From assembly GCF_001591405.1 (NCBI RefSeq), contig NZ_BCUV01000002.1, positions 310,001 to 374,000 on the forward strand: DNA of 64,000 nt. Direction: 5' to 3'. Position 1 is the stretch's first letter. Every line of letters begins with the position of its first letter. Below the pieces are notes generated by a model. That model did not search any database. It saw only the letters and a list, made by a program, of their open reading frames with translations, and was not told the origin of the DNA. The position numbers and the translations under genes are program-made. This document shows positions 18,100-26,595 of the stretch, in pieces. The DNA comes from Janibacter terrae NBRC 107853. Its GTDB lineage: Bacteria; Actinomycetota; Actinomycetes; Actinomycetales; Dermatophilaceae.

Positions 18100-18234
18100 G
18101 TGCCCGAGCTCACCACCTCCCCGTCGATCATCGACGTCGCCGGCGGCATGGTCATCGCCGAGCACGTCGGTCGCGTCGCCATCTGCACACCGGCCCTCGG
18201 CCCCGGCACGCTGCACCGCGAGGACCAGGCATGA
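18100..18234 (+). CDS. 44-residue small protein between deoA and add
   Basis: GTG at 18100 follows the deoA stop by one base, with GAGGAGCG about 8 bases upstream, and its TGA at 18232-18234 overlaps the add ATG (ATGA). Nearly all third codon positions are G or C, as in real genes here. The product begins [15 protein letters not shown] and contains a short hydrophobic run ([14 protein letters not shown]) but no convincing membrane helix. I do not recognise it. It may be a genuine small protein of the nucleoside operon or a translated spacer that couples deoA to add. Confidence 0.55.
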   Translation: MPELTTSPSIIDVAGGMVIAEHVGRVAICTPALGPGTLHREDQA

Positions 18235-19379
18235 GCCTCGACGAGGCCGCCGTCCGGGCGCTGCCCAAGGTGGTGCTCCACGACCACCTCGACGGCGGCG
18301 TGCGGCCGCAGACCGTGCTCGACCTCGCCGACGAGGTCGGCCACGAGCTGCCGGTGGGCGGGTCCGACCGGACGGTCGAGGGCCTGGCCCGGTGGTTCCG
18401 CGAGTCCGCCGACTCGGGCTCGCTCGTGCGCTACCTCGAGACCTTCGCGCACACCGTGGGTGTCATGCAGACCGCCCCCGCGCTGCGCCGCGTCGCCCGC
18501 GAGAGCGTCCTCGACCTGGCCCGCGACGGGGTCGTCTACGCGGAGTCGCGCTACGCCCCCGAGCAGCACCTCGAGGGCGGGTTGAGCCTGACGGAGGTCG
18601 TCGAGGAGGTCGACGCCGGATTCCGCGAAGGGGAGGAGGCCGCGGCTGCCGAGGGCCACCCGATCGTCGTGCGGGGGCTGCTCACCGCGATGCGCCACGC
18701 GGCCAAGTCGCGCGAGATCGCCGAGCTGGCCGTGCGCTACCGCGACCGCGGGGTCGGGGGCTTCGACATCGCCGGCGCCGAGGCGGGCTACCCCCCGAGC
18801 CGGCACCTCGACGCCTTCGAGTACCTGCGCCGCGAGAACGCGCACTTCACGATCCACGCCGGGGAGGCCTTCGGGCTGCCGAGCATCTGGGAGGCGCTGC
18901 AGTGGTGCGGCGCCGACCGGCTCGGGCACGGGGTGCGCATCGTCGACGACATCGGCTTCCGCGGGGCGACCGTCACCGACGACCCCCTCGCCGCCAACGA
19001 GGCCGCGCGGGAGGACCCCTCGCAGCTGCGGCTCGGGCGGCTGGCGTCCTTCGTCCGGGACACCCGGGTGCCGCTCGAGATGTGCCCGCACAGCAATGTC
19101 CAGACCGGCGCCGCGCCGTCGATCGCCGCCCACCCCATCACCCTGCTCGCGCTGCTGCGCTACCGCGTCACCCTCAACACCGACAACCGGCTGATGTCGG
19201 ACACGTCGATGACCAAGGAGATGACCGCGCTCGTCACCGAGGCGGGCTGGACGCTCGAGGACCTGCGCTGGGTGACGACCAACGCGATGAAGTCGGCCTT
19301 CCTCCCCTTCGACGAGCGGCTGGAGCTCATCGAGGGGACGATCAAGCCGGGCTACGCAGCGGCTGCCTCCCGACCCTGA
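18231..19379 (+). CDS. add: adenosine deaminase
   Basis: A 382-residue TIM-barrel deaminase. [13 protein letters not shown] near residue 11 has the two zinc histidines, HAGEAFG near 214 has the third histidine and catalytic glutamate, and the zinc aspartate lies in [10 protein letters not shown] near 317. It turns adenosine into inosine, which PNP (24283) can phosphorolyse. Between residues about 240 and 280 it has an extended insert ([18 protein letters not shown]) seen in actinobacterial members. Last gene of the operon; a strong hairpin follows immediately at 19383-19429. Confidence 0.93.
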   Translation: MSLDEAAVRALPKVVLHDHLDGGVRPQTVLDLADEVGHELPVGGSDRTVEGLARWFRESADSGSLVRYLETFAHTVGVMQTAPALRRVARESVLDLARDGVVYAESRYAPEQHLEGGLSLTEVVEEVDAGFREGEEAAAAEGHPIVVRGLLTAMRHAAKSREIAELAVRYRDRGVGGFDIAGAEAGYPPSRHLDAFEYLRRENAHFTIHAGEAFGLPSIWEALQWCGADRLGHGVRIVDDIGFRGATVTDDPLAANEAAREDPSQLRLGRLASFVRDTRVPLEMCPHSNVQTGAAPSIAAHPITLLALLRYRVTLNTDNRLMSDTSMTKEMTALVTEAGWTLEDLRWVTTNAMKSAFLPFDERLELIEGTIKPGYAAAASRP

Positions 19380-19382
19380 CCG

Positions 19383-19429
19383 GGTGGAGGTGTACGCGCC
19401 GGGGAAACCCCCGCGCGTACACCTCCACC
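19383..19429. terminator. strong stem-loop terminator after add
   Basis: Seventeen-base perfect arms start GGTGGAGGTGTACGCGC (19383-19399) and the complement ends at 19429; an inner GGGG/CCCC pair extends the stem around an AAA loop. It closes the nucleoside operon and lies before the DUF559 gene. Confidence 0.8.
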
Positions 19430-19521
19430 GATTCGTCCCCAGGGGGCGAGCTCACGACGCGGGTACCCACAGCCCGGTGGTCCGCCGCCCTCGATCAGCT
19501 CCGAGCCGGTGTGCTGGGTCC

Positions 19522-20445
19522 GTGATCGAACGCATCAGGGCCGTGCACCGGGTCGCCGTGGCAGCGGCTGCTGCGCAGGACGGCGTCGCCTCCCGGCGGA
19601 TGCTGCGAGCGGCGGGGATCGACCGCGACGAGGTGCGCGGCCACGTCCGTGCGGGTCGCTGGCGTGAGCACGGGCGATGGACCATCGCGGTCCACACGGG
19701 CGACCTGAGCCTGCTCGCCGAGCGCTGGCGCGCGGTCTGGGAGGTGGGCGAGCGCATCGCCGTGGTCGACGGCGTGAGCGCACTGCATCACAGGGGGCTC
19801 ACGGGATTCGCCGAGCCGAGCATCCACGTCTCGGTGCCGCACACCGCGAGGACCCACCCCGTCGACGGGGTCGTGCTCCACAAGGTGCGGACGCGCCCTC
19901 GTCGCCATGTCAGCGCGACCGGTCTCCCGGTCGCGGCACCCGGGCCGGCGGCCGTGAGGGGAGCGCACTGGGCCCGCTCGGACCGACAGGCCGCGCTCAT
20001 CATGGTGCTGCCCGTCCAGCAGGGGCTGGTCACGGGGGACCAGCTCGTCGTCGCCACCCGCGAGGTGCGCGGTCGCACCCGACGGAAGTTCATCAGGCTC
20101 GTCGCCGCCGACATCGCGGGTGGCGCCCAGGCGCTGAGCGAGCTCGACTTCGCCCGGATCTGCCGGATCCACGGACTGCCGGAGCCGCAGCGGCAGGTCG
20201 TCAGGCGCGGTCCCAGGGGCCGGATCTACCTCGACGTGCGATGGGCCTGCGGCCTCGTCGTCGAGATCGACGGAGCCGGCCACCGGTGGGGACTGGCGGT
20301 GAGCGACGACAACCTGCGGCACAATTTCGCGACGTTGGCCGGGGACACCGTGCTGCGGATCGACACGATCGGGCTGCGCACCCTAGAGGAGGACTTCATG
20401 GCCCAGGTCGTCACCGCGCACCGGCGTCTCACGAGTGGATGCTGA
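19522..20445 (+). CDS. DUF559-type protein with AbiEi-like N-terminal domain
   Basis: A 307-residue protein. Residues about 1-60 look like the winged-helix found at the N-terminus of AbiEi-type antitoxin-like proteins (QDGVASRRMLRAAGI, then HVRAGRWREH). The C-terminal part (about 225-305) has a Vsr/PD-(D/E)xK-like pattern: YLDVRW, VVEIDGAGHRWG, and RIDT. Such proteins are abundant and of unknown function in actinobacteria; nuclease activity is only predicted. GTG at 19522 follows the terminator and gives the full N-terminal domain. It stands alone between two operons, convergent with deoC, which looks like a local insertion into conserved gene order. Confidence 0.7.
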   Translation: MIERIRAVHRVAVAAAAAQDGVASRRMLRAAGIDRDEVRGHVRAGRWREHGRWTIAVHTGDLSLLAERWRAVWEVGERIAVVDGVSALHHRGLTGFAEPSIHVSVPHTARTHPVDGVVLHKVRTRPRRHVSATGLPVAAPGPAAVRGAHWARSDRQAALIMVLPVQQGLVTGDQLVVATREVRGRTRRKFIRLVAADIAGGAQALSELDFARICRIHGLPEPQRQVVRRGPRGRIYLDVRWACGLVVEIDGAGHRWGLAVSDDNLRHNFATLAGDTVLRIDTIGLRTLEEDFMAQVVTAHRRLTSGC

Positions 20446-20493
20446 CGCGCGGACGAAAGGTCAGCGCGTTCGCCTCCACCGAGGAGGGAGGGG

Positions 20494-21270
20494 TCAGTAG
20501 GTGGCGCTGGGGGCGGCGTCGGTGGTCCGGCCGGGGTCGGGGACGACCAGGCCGTCCGGACCGAGCTGCTCGGCCTCGGCGAGCAGGGCCGCGGTGCTCG
20601 AGGTGCCGATGCGCGTGACGCCCTCGGCGAGCATCGCCAGGAGGGTCGCGATGTCGCGGACGCCGCCGGAGGCCTTGACCTCCATGCGCTCGGGGGTGTG
20701 GGCGCGCATCAGCGCGACGTCGGCGAGGGTGGCGCCGCCTCCCGCGAACCCGGTGGCCGTCTTGGTGAAGTCCGCCCCGGCATCGGCGCTCGCCCGGCAC
20801 GCGTCGACCTTCGCCCGCTCGTCCAGCAGCGCGGTCTCGAAGATGACCTTGACGATCGCGCCGGCCGCGTGCCCGACCTCGACGACGGCCGCGATGTCGT
20901 CACGCACCGCGGTGACGTCCCCGCCGCGCAGCCGGCCGATGTTGAGGACCATGTCGAGCTCGCTCGCACCGTCGGCGAGGGCCTGCCGCGACTCGGCGAC
21001 CTTGGCGGCGGTCGACGTCGTGCCGTGGGGGAAGCCGATGACCGTGCACACCCGGGTCGGGCTGCCGACGACCTCGGCGACGGTCTCCCTGGCCAGGGCC
21101 ACGTCGCTGGGCCGCACGCAGACGCTCCAGATGCGCTGCGCGGCGAGCTCGCGGACCGAGGTGGCGACCTCGTCGGGCGTCAGCTCCGGCTTGAGCAGCG
21201 CATGGTCGATGAGGTCGGCGACGTCCTGGACGGTGAGCGTGCTGCCGGCGGCGAAGGGGGGTCGCGTCAT
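20494..21270 (-). CDS. deoC: deoxyribose-phosphate aldolase
   Basis: A 258-residue class I aldolase. Near residue 22 LIDHALLKPE opens the barrel, ELDMVLNIG carries the proton-relay aspartate, VKVIFET holds the Schiff-base lysine and DFTKTATGF the second lysine. It splits 2-deoxyribose-5-phosphate to glyceraldehyde-3-phosphate and acetaldehyde, the exit of deoxynucleoside salvage. The ATG at 21270 is supported by TAGGCT exactly 7 bases upstream (leaderless). It is separately transcribed from the uptake operon although in the same pathway. Confidence 0.95.
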   Translation of the reverse strand: MTRPPFAAGSTLTVQDVADLIDHALLKPELTPDEVATSVRELAAQRIWSVCVRPSDVALARETVAEVVGSPTRVCTVIGFPHGTTSTAAKVAESRQALADGASELDMVLNIGRLRGGDVTAVRDDIAAVVEVGHAAGAIVKVIFETALLDERAKVDACRASADAGADFTKTATGFAGGGATLADVALMRAHTPERMEVKASGGVRDIATLLAMLAEGVTRIGTSSTAALLAEAEQLGPDGLVVPDPGRTTDAAPSATY

Positions 21271-21277
21271 GCCCGCA

Positions 21278-21283
21278 AGCCTA
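21278..21283 (-). promoter_or_regulatory. -10 box TAGGCT, leaderless promoter of deoC
   Basis: TAGGCT ends 7 bases before the deoC ATG. Its TAG is also the stop codon of the upstream gene yigZ, so terminating ribosomes and initiating polymerase meet at the same site. Confidence 0.6.
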
Positions 21284-21928
21284 GGTGGTGCCGTCGCGCC
21301 CGCCGTCCACCCAGCGCGAGCCCACCTCGCGCAGCCGGCCGGTGCCCGCGGTCAGCTCGGCCACGAGCGGGGGCAGCGTGTCCTGGTCGGTGGCGGCGAC
21401 GCCGAGCCGCAGCGTCACCTCGGCGGCGTACCGGGCGCCGTGCACGCGGACGCCCCGGGCGCGCAGCTCGTTGTCGATCCGGCCGGCCTCGGCATGCGGG
21501 ACGACGAGCTCGTGCTCGGTGACCAGCGTGCGGCGCAGGGTGCCGACGTCCGCCAGCCCGGCGCGCACGGAGTCGCCGTAGGCGCGGACCAAGCCACCGG
21601 TGCCGAGGAGCACACCACCGAACCAGCGGGTCACGACCGCGACGACGTCGGACACACCGTGCCCGAGGAGCACCTCGAGCATGGGCGCACCAGCGGTCCC
21701 CGAGGGTTCGCCGTCGTCGGACGAGCGCGTGGTCCCGCGCTCGGGCCCGAGGACGAAGGCAGAGCAGTGGTGCCGGGCGTCCCAGTGCTGCGTGCGCAGC
21801 CGCTCCACGACGGCCCGCGCCTCGTCCTGCGTCTCGACGCGCTCGAGCGTGCAGCGGAAACGGGACCGCCTGACCTCGATCTCGACCTCGCCGTCGTGGG
21901 CGATCGTCAGGTACGACGTCGTCGCCAC
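21281..21928 (-). CDS. yigZ: YigZ/IMPACT family protein
   Basis: A 215-residue protein of the YigZ (UPF0029) family. The N-terminal IMPACT domain has RRSRFRCTL, HHCSAFVLG and the glycine-rich SDDGEPSGTAGAPMLEVL, followed by VTRWFGGVLLGTGGLVRAYG, both typical. The C-terminal ~65 residues form the DUF1949-like ferredoxin fold. A role in translation or nucleic-acid binding has been proposed for relatives; the biochemical activity is unsettled. GTG start at 21928. It sits 10 bases downstream of the uridine-kinase-like gene end, probably in one unit. Confidence 0.88.
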   Translation of the reverse strand: MATTSYLTIAHDGEVEIEVRRSRFRCTLERVETQDEARAVVERLRTQHWDARHHCSAFVLGPERGTTRSSDDGEPSGTAGAPMLEVLLGHGVSDVVAVVTRWFGGVLLGTGGLVRAYGDSVRAGLADVGTLRRTLVTEHELVVPHAEAGRIDNELRARGVRVHGARYAAEVTLRLGVAATDQDTLPPLVAELTAGTGRLREVGSRWVDGGRDGTT

Positions 21929-21938
21929 CGCCGGGTCC

Positions 21939-22571
21939 TCAGGCGCAGCTCGGACGGTGCCCGGCCAGCAGCCGCTCGGCCTGCGACGGCGTGGCGCAGC
22001 GCGCGCCCAGCTCGACGTGACGAGCCACGACGCGCGGTTCCTCGCGCATGAGCACCAGGCCGCGGTGGACGAGCGTGAGCGGGGGCTTGCGGCGCTCCCT
22101 GAGGTCGCGCGCCAGGCGCAGGACGAAGGTCTTGAGCCGGTGGTGGCGGATGCACCACGCGGAGTGCAGCAGCCCGGCCGCGCGCAGCGCCGGGATGGCC
22201 TCCGCCGCGAAGATGCCCTCAGCGACGACGAGGTCGTGCGCGTGGGCGGTCACTGTGTGCGTGCCGGTGGCGCGCGAGACGCTGATGTCGTACACGGGCA
22301 TCGATGCCTGGCCCGTCGTGAGCAGCCGGCGGAGGGAGGCGACCGCGGCGTCCTCGTCCCAGCTGGCCGGGTGGTCCCAGTCGACCATCCCGAGCTCCTC
22401 GCTGAGCGGCAGGTCCGGGGCGTCGGCGTCCTTGTAGAAGTCGTCCAGCCGCACGACGGGCCACCCGTGCCGGCGCCGGAGGCGACCGGCGAGCCGCGAC
22501 TTGCCCGATCCGCTCGGCCCCGCGAGGACGACGATGCGGCCGGTCTCGGGGGCAGGGGTGGGCGTGGGCAC
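21939..22571 (-). CDS. uridine-kinase-like P-loop protein
   Basis: A 210-residue P-loop NTPase. Walker A is VLAGPSGSGKSRLAG near residue 15, followed by VRLDDFYKDAD and DHPASWDEDA, which resemble the uridine kinase/phosphoribulokinase group; VVAEGIFAAE is the Walker B region. The likely reaction is nucleoside phosphorylation, fitting the surrounding salvage genes, but several actinobacterial relatives are only annotated as uridine-kinase-like. GTG at 22571 is supported by TAGACT 8 bases upstream and a start close to the P-loop. Confidence 0.75.
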   Translation of the reverse strand: MPTPTPAPETGRIVVLAGPSGSGKSRLAGRLRRRHGWPVVRLDDFYKDADAPDLPLSEELGMVDWDHPASWDEDAAVASLRRLLTTGQASMPVYDISVSRATGTHTVTAHAHDLVVAEGIFAAEAIPALRAAGLLHSAWCIRHHRLKTFVLRLARDLRERRKPPLTLVHRGLVLMREEPRVVARHVELGARCATPSQAERLLAGHRPSCA

Positions 22572-22579
22572 GAAGGGAG

Positions 22580-22585
22580 AGTCTA
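22580..22585 (-). promoter_or_regulatory. -10 box TAGACT upstream of the uridine-kinase-like gene
   Basis: TAGACT ends 8 bases before the GTG at 22571. Its first three bases are the stop codon of the upstream phosphosugar mutase, the same arrangement as at deoC. Confidence 0.5.
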
Positions 22586-24283
22586 GAGGGCGGTGAGGCC
22601 CTCCATCGCTGCCCGCACCCGGCCCAGGCGCTCCGCCGCGCGCTCGCGAGCCGCGCCGAGGTCCTCGGGCGCGGCTACCGGTTCGATGGCCTCGAGGTAG
22701 ACCTTGAGCTTGGGCTCCGTCCCGGAGGGGCGCACGATGATCCGCGAGCCGTCCTCGAGCAGGTAGCGCAGGCCCTCGGTCGGCGGCAGCCGACCGTCCC
22801 CCAGCGCCAGGTCCTCGCTGCTCGTGACCGGTGAGCCGGCGACCTCCGTCGGTGGCGTCCGGCGCAGGCGCGCCATGAGCACGACGATGTCGGCGAGGTC
22901 GGTGACCCGGATGGAGAAGGCGTCCGTCGCGTGCACGCCGAGCTGGGTGTGCAGGTCGTCGAGGACCGACTGGAGGGTCCTGCCTTCGGCCTTGAGGATC
23001 GCGGCGAGCTCGGCGACGAGGAGAGCGGCCGAGACCCCGTCCTTGTCCCGGACGAGGTCGGGCGCGACGCAGTAGCCGAGCGCCTCCTCGTAGCCGTAGT
23101 GCAGGTCCTCGACGCGGGCGATCCACTTGAACCCCGTGAGCGTCTCCTCGTGGGCCACCCCGGACTGGCGGCACATCGCGGCGAGCAGCCGGGAGGAGAC
23201 GATCGAGCTGGCCATGCGACGTCCCTCGGGCACCCCGCGCACGATGAGGTGGGAGGCGAGCAGCACGCCGAGCTCGTCACCGCGCAGCAGCCGCCACCCG
23301 CCGTCGACGCCGGCGTCCGGGACGGCCACCGCGCACCGGTCGGCGTCCGGGTCGTTGGCGATGACCAGGTCGGGCCCGCTCTCGCGGGCGGCGGCCAGGG
23401 CGGCGTCGAGCGCGCCGTCCTCCTCGGGGTTGGGGAAGGCCACCGTGGGGAAGTCCGGGTCGGGCGCGGCCTGGCTCGGGACCTGCTGGGGCGCAGCGAA
23501 ACCCGCCCGGGTGAAGGCCGCCTGGACCGTGCCGTCGCCGACACCGTGCAGCGCGGTGTGCAGCACCCGCAGGTCGCGCGGGGTGTCCGGGGCGACGACT
23601 CCGGCGATCGCGTCGAGGTAGGCCTCGAGCACCTCGTCGCCGAGCACCTCCCACCCGCCCTCGGCGCGCGGGACGTCGGCGACGCTCGCCACCCGGTCGA
23701 TCTGCGCGGCGATCTGCGCGTCGCTCGGCGGGACGATCTGGCGGCCGTCGCCGAGGTAGACCTTGTAGCCGTTGTCCTGCGGCGGGTTGTGGCTGGCCGT
23801 CACCATGACCCCGGCGTCGGCGCCGAGGTGACGGATCGCGAAGGCGAGCACCGGCGTCGGCAGCGGCTGCGGCAGGACCGCCGCCCGACCGCCCGCAGCC
23901 ACGACCACGGCGGCCGTGTCGATGGCGAAGGCGTCGGAGTTGTGTCTCGCGTCCCGCCCGACGACGACGAAGGCGCCGTCTCCCAGGGTCTTCAGGTGGG
24001 CCACGAGGCCGGCGGCGGCGCGGATGACGACGGAGCGGTTCATCCGGTGCGGCCCGGCCCCCAGGGCGCCGCGCAGCCCGGCGGTGCCGAACTGCAGGAG
24101 ACCGGCGAAGCGGCCGGTGAGGTCGGCGACGGCGACGGCGTCACCCCCTTCGGCCGCGGTGACCAGGTCCTGGAGCTCGGCGCGGGTGACCGGGTCGGGG
24201 TCGTCGGCCGCCCACTCCGCGGCCGCGACGAGCAGGTCGTCGGGCAGCTCGGTGGCGGAGTGGCGACCGGAGTACTCGCTCAT
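22583..24283 (-). CDS. pmmB: phosphomannomutase/phosphoglucomutase
   Basis: A 566-residue alpha-D-phosphohexomutase. VMVTASHNPPQDNGYKVY near residue 155 contains the phosphoserine, NDPDADRCA near 305 the magnesium aspartates, and RPSGTEPKLKVY near 530 the phosphate-binding loop; all four domains are complete. It interconverts hexose-6- and hexose-1-phosphates and can provide mannose-1-phosphate for ManC. ATG at 24283 overlaps the PNP stop by one base (TGATG), so the two are coupled, as in the deoD-pmmB pair recalled from M. tuberculosis. Mutases of this pair may also convert (deoxy)ribose-1-phosphate; not resolvable here. Confidence 0.9.
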   Translation of the reverse strand: MSEYSGRHSATELPDDLLVAAAEWAADDPDPVTRAELQDLVTAAEGGDAVAVADLTGRFAGLLQFGTAGLRGALGAGPHRMNRSVVIRAAAGLVAHLKTLGDGAFVVVGRDARHNSDAFAIDTAAVVVAAGGRAAVLPQPLPTPVLAFAIRHLGADAGVMVTASHNPPQDNGYKVYLGDGRQIVPPSDAQIAAQIDRVASVADVPRAEGGWEVLGDEVLEAYLDAIAGVVAPDTPRDLRVLHTALHGVGDGTVQAAFTRAGFAAPQQVPSQAAPDPDFPTVAFPNPEEDGALDAALAAARESGPDLVIANDPDADRCAVAVPDAGVDGGWRLLRGDELGVLLASHLIVRGVPEGRRMASSIVSSRLLAAMCRQSGVAHEETLTGFKWIARVEDLHYGYEEALGYCVAPDLVRDKDGVSAALLVAELAAILKAEGRTLQSVLDDLHTQLGVHATDAFSIRVTDLADIVVLMARLRRTPPTEVAGSPVTSSEDLALGDGRLPPTEGLRYLLEDGSRIIVRPSGTEPKLKVYLEAIEPVAAPEDLGAARERAAERLGRVRAAMEGLTAL

Positions 24284-25101
24284 CAGATGCGCCCCACGAT
24301 GTCGGCGAGGAGGGTGCCGCAGCGCTCGGCGGCAGCCTGCCCGGCGGCGACGACCTCGTCGTGCGCCAGCGGCGTCTCGCTGATGCCGGCAGCGGCATTG
24401 GTGACCAGGGAGAGCGCGAGGACCTCGAGCCCGGCCTCGCGCGCGGCGATCGCCTCGAGCGTCGTGCTCATGCCGACGAGGTCGGCGCCGAGGATCCCGG
24501 CCATGCGCACCTCGGCCGGCGTCTCGTAGTGGGGCCCGCGGAACTGGGCGTAGACGCCTTCGTCGAGCTCGGGGTCGATCTCGCGGGCCAGCTCGCGCAG
24601 GCGGGGGGAGTAGAGGTCGGTGAGGTCGACGAAGTTGGCGCCCTCGATCGGCGAGGTCGCCGTGAGGTTGAGGTGGTCGCTGATGAGGACCGGCGTGCCG
24701 GGCCCCCACTCCGGCCGCAGGCCGCCGCACCCGTTGGTGAGGACGATCGCCCGGCAACCGGCCGCGGCCGCCGTGCGGACGGCGTGCACGACGGCGCGCA
24801 CGCCCCGCCCTTCGTAGTAGTGGGTCCGGGTGCCGAAGACGAGCGCGCGACGACCCGAGGAGGCGATGTCGACGGAGCGCATCTGCCCGGAGTGGCCGGC
24901 GACGGCGGCGGTGGAGAAACCCGGCACCTGCGCCTGCTCGATCGTCGTGACCGTCTCGCCGACGAGGTCCGCGGTCTGGCCCCAGCCGGAGCCCAGCACG
25001 AGGGCGACGTCGTGGCGCTCGACACCGGTGCGGTCGGCGATGACGGCCGCCGCCTCACGGGCGAGGGCGAAGGGGTCCTGGCTGTGGGTCTGCTCGGTCA
25101 C
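24283..25101 (-). CDS. punA: purine-nucleoside phosphorylase
   Basis: A 272-residue trimeric-type [11 protein letters not shown] near residue 36 is the phosphate loop, GHSGQM and RTHYYEG follow, LTNGCGGL and ISDHLNLT near 120-140 are hallmark segments, and SLVTNAAAG carries the purine-binding asparagine. It phosphorolyses inosine, guanosine and deoxy forms to base plus pentose-1-phosphate, working after adenosine deaminase. GTG at 25101 is supported by TAGATT 6 bases upstream. Start of the PNP-mutase unit and divergent from lpdA. Confidence 0.93.
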   Translation of the reverse strand: MTEQTHSQDPFALAREAAAVIADRTGVERHDVALVLGSGWGQTADLVGETVTTIEQAQVPGFSTAAVAGHSGQMRSVDIASSGRRALVFGTRTHYYEGRGVRAVVHAVRTAAAAGCRAIVLTNGCGGLRPEWGPGTPVLISDHLNLTATSPIEGANFVDLTDLYSPRLRELAREIDPELDEGVYAQFRGPHYETPAEVRMAGILGADLVGMSTTLEAIAAREAGLEVLALSLVTNAAAGISETPLAHDEVVAAGQAAAERCGTLLADIVGRI

Positions 25102-25107
25102 AGCCGC

Positions 25108-25113
25108 AATCTA
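25108..25113 (-). promoter_or_regulatory. -10 box TAGATT, leaderless promoter of the PNP gene
   Basis: TAGATT ends 6 bases before the GTG at 25101 on the minus strand. The lpdA ribosome site lies just beyond on the other strand, so the two divergent starts are only 25 bases apart. Confidence 0.55.
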
Positions 25114-25126
25114 CAAGGGTGGTTGG

Positions 25127-26539
25127 ATGGGTGGCGTGACACGAACCAGCTCAGTAGTGATCCTCGGTGGCGGACCCGGCGGCTACGAGGCGGCGCTCGT
25201 CGCGGCCCACCTCGGCGCCTCCGTCACCGTCGTCGACCGGGACGGCATCGGCGGGGCCGCGGTGCTCACCGACTGCGTCCCGAGCAAGACCCTCATCGCG
25301 ACCGCCGACTACCTCGGTGGCATCGGGACCGCCGCCGAGCTCGGCGTCCACCTCGAGGACCCCGAGGGGGACGTCGCGACCGAGACCGTCGCGGAGCTGG
25401 GGGCCATCAACCAGCGCGTCCTGGATCTGGCCGCCGCGCAGTCCGCCGACATCAGCGCCCGCCTCGCCGAGGTGGGCGTGCGCGTGCTGCCCGGGACCGG
25501 CCGGCTCACCTCGCCGAGCACGGTCGAGGTCACCACCGGCACGGGCACCGAGACCGTCGAGGCCGACGTCGTGCTCCTCAGCACGGGGGCGAGCCCGCGG
25601 GTGCTGGCGGCCGCTCAGCCGGACGGCGAGCGGATCCTCACCTGGCAGCAGATCTACGCGCTGCCGGACATGCCGGAGCGGCTCATCGTCGTCGGCTCCG
25701 GTGTCACCGGCGCCGAGCTCGCCCAGGCCTACCTCGGCCTCGGCGCGGACGTCACGCTCGTCTCCTCGCGCGACCTCGTCCTGCCGGGCGAGGACCAGGA
25801 CGCGGCCGCGGTCATCGAGGACGTCTTCCGCCGTCGCGGCATGACCGTGCTCAACCGCTCGCGGATGGCCTCGGCGCAGCGCCGCGGCGACGGCGTCGTC
25901 GTCACGCTCGAGGACGGCCGCGAGGTCGAGGGCAGCCACGTGCTCATCGCCGTCGGGGCCGTGCCCAACACCCGCGACATCGGCCTCGAGGAGGTCGGGG
26001 TCGAGCTGAGCGACTCAGGCCACGTCGTCACCGACCGGGTCTCGCGCACCTCGGTCCGCGGCATCTACGCGGCAGGGGACTGCACCGGAGTCTTCGCCCT
26101 CGCGTCGGTCGCGGCCATGCAGGGCCGCACGGCCATGGCGCACGCGCTGGGTGACGCGGTGGCCCCCCTTCGCCTCTCGGCCGTCTCGGCCAACGTCTTC
26201 ACGGACCCGGAGATCGCGACGGTCGGGCTCACCGCTGCCGACGCCGCGGACAACCCCGACGTCGAGGCCGTGACGATGCCGCTCTCGCGCAACCCGCGCG
26301 CCAAGATGCTCGGGATCACCGAGGGCTTCGTCAAGCTCTTCGCCTACCGCGGCACCGGCACGGTCCTCGGTGGGGTCGTCGTGGCCCCGCGGGCCTCCGA
26401 GCTGATCTTCCCGGTCGCCATCGCGGTGCACAACCGCCTGTCGGTCGACCAGGTCGCCTCGACCTTCACCGTCTACCCCTCGCTCACGGGGACGCTCGCG
26501 GAGGCCGCGCGTCGTCTGCACCCCCGTCGCGAGGACTGA
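25127..26539 (+). CDS. lpdA: NAD(P)H-quinone dehydrogenase, LpdA-type flavoprotein
   Basis: A 470-residue two-dinucleotide-fold flavoprotein. ILGGGPGGYEAAL binds FAD near the N-terminus, VVGSGVTGAELAQAY binds NAD(P) near residue 190, GIYAAGDCTG near 315 closes the FAD site, and the dimerisation domain follows. The redox disulphide of true lipoamide dehydrogenases is absent: only one cysteine remains in GGAAVLTDCVPSKT, as in mycobacterial LpdA (Rv3303c), which reduces quinones. ATG at 25127 is preferred over the GTG three codons later because AAGGGTGG is correctly spaced. Divergent from PNP. Confidence 0.88.
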   Translation: MGGVTRTSSVVILGGGPGGYEAALVAAHLGASVTVVDRDGIGGAAVLTDCVPSKTLIATADYLGGIGTAAELGVHLEDPEGDVATETVAELGAINQRVLDLAAAQSADISARLAEVGVRVLPGTGRLTSPSTVEVTTGTGTETVEADVVLLSTGASPRVLAAAQPDGERILTWQQIYALPDMPERLIVVGSGVTGAELAQAYLGLGADVTLVSSRDLVLPGEDQDAAAVIEDVFRRRGMTVLNRSRMASAQRRGDGVVVTLEDGREVEGSHVLIAVGAVPNTRDIGLEEVGVELSDSGHVVTDRVSRTSVRGIYAAGDCTGVFALASVAAMQGRTAMAHALGDAVAPLRLSAVSANVFTDPEIATVGLTAADAADNPDVEAVTMPLSRNPRAKMLGITEGFVKLFAYRGTGTVLGGVVVAPRASELIFPVAIAVHNRLSVDQVASTFTVYPSLTGTLAEAARRLHPRRED

Positions 26540-26595
26540 TCCGCCGCTAGGGTCGAAGGGGGCCGACCGGCGGCTCCGTGACGAAGGAGCCGACC

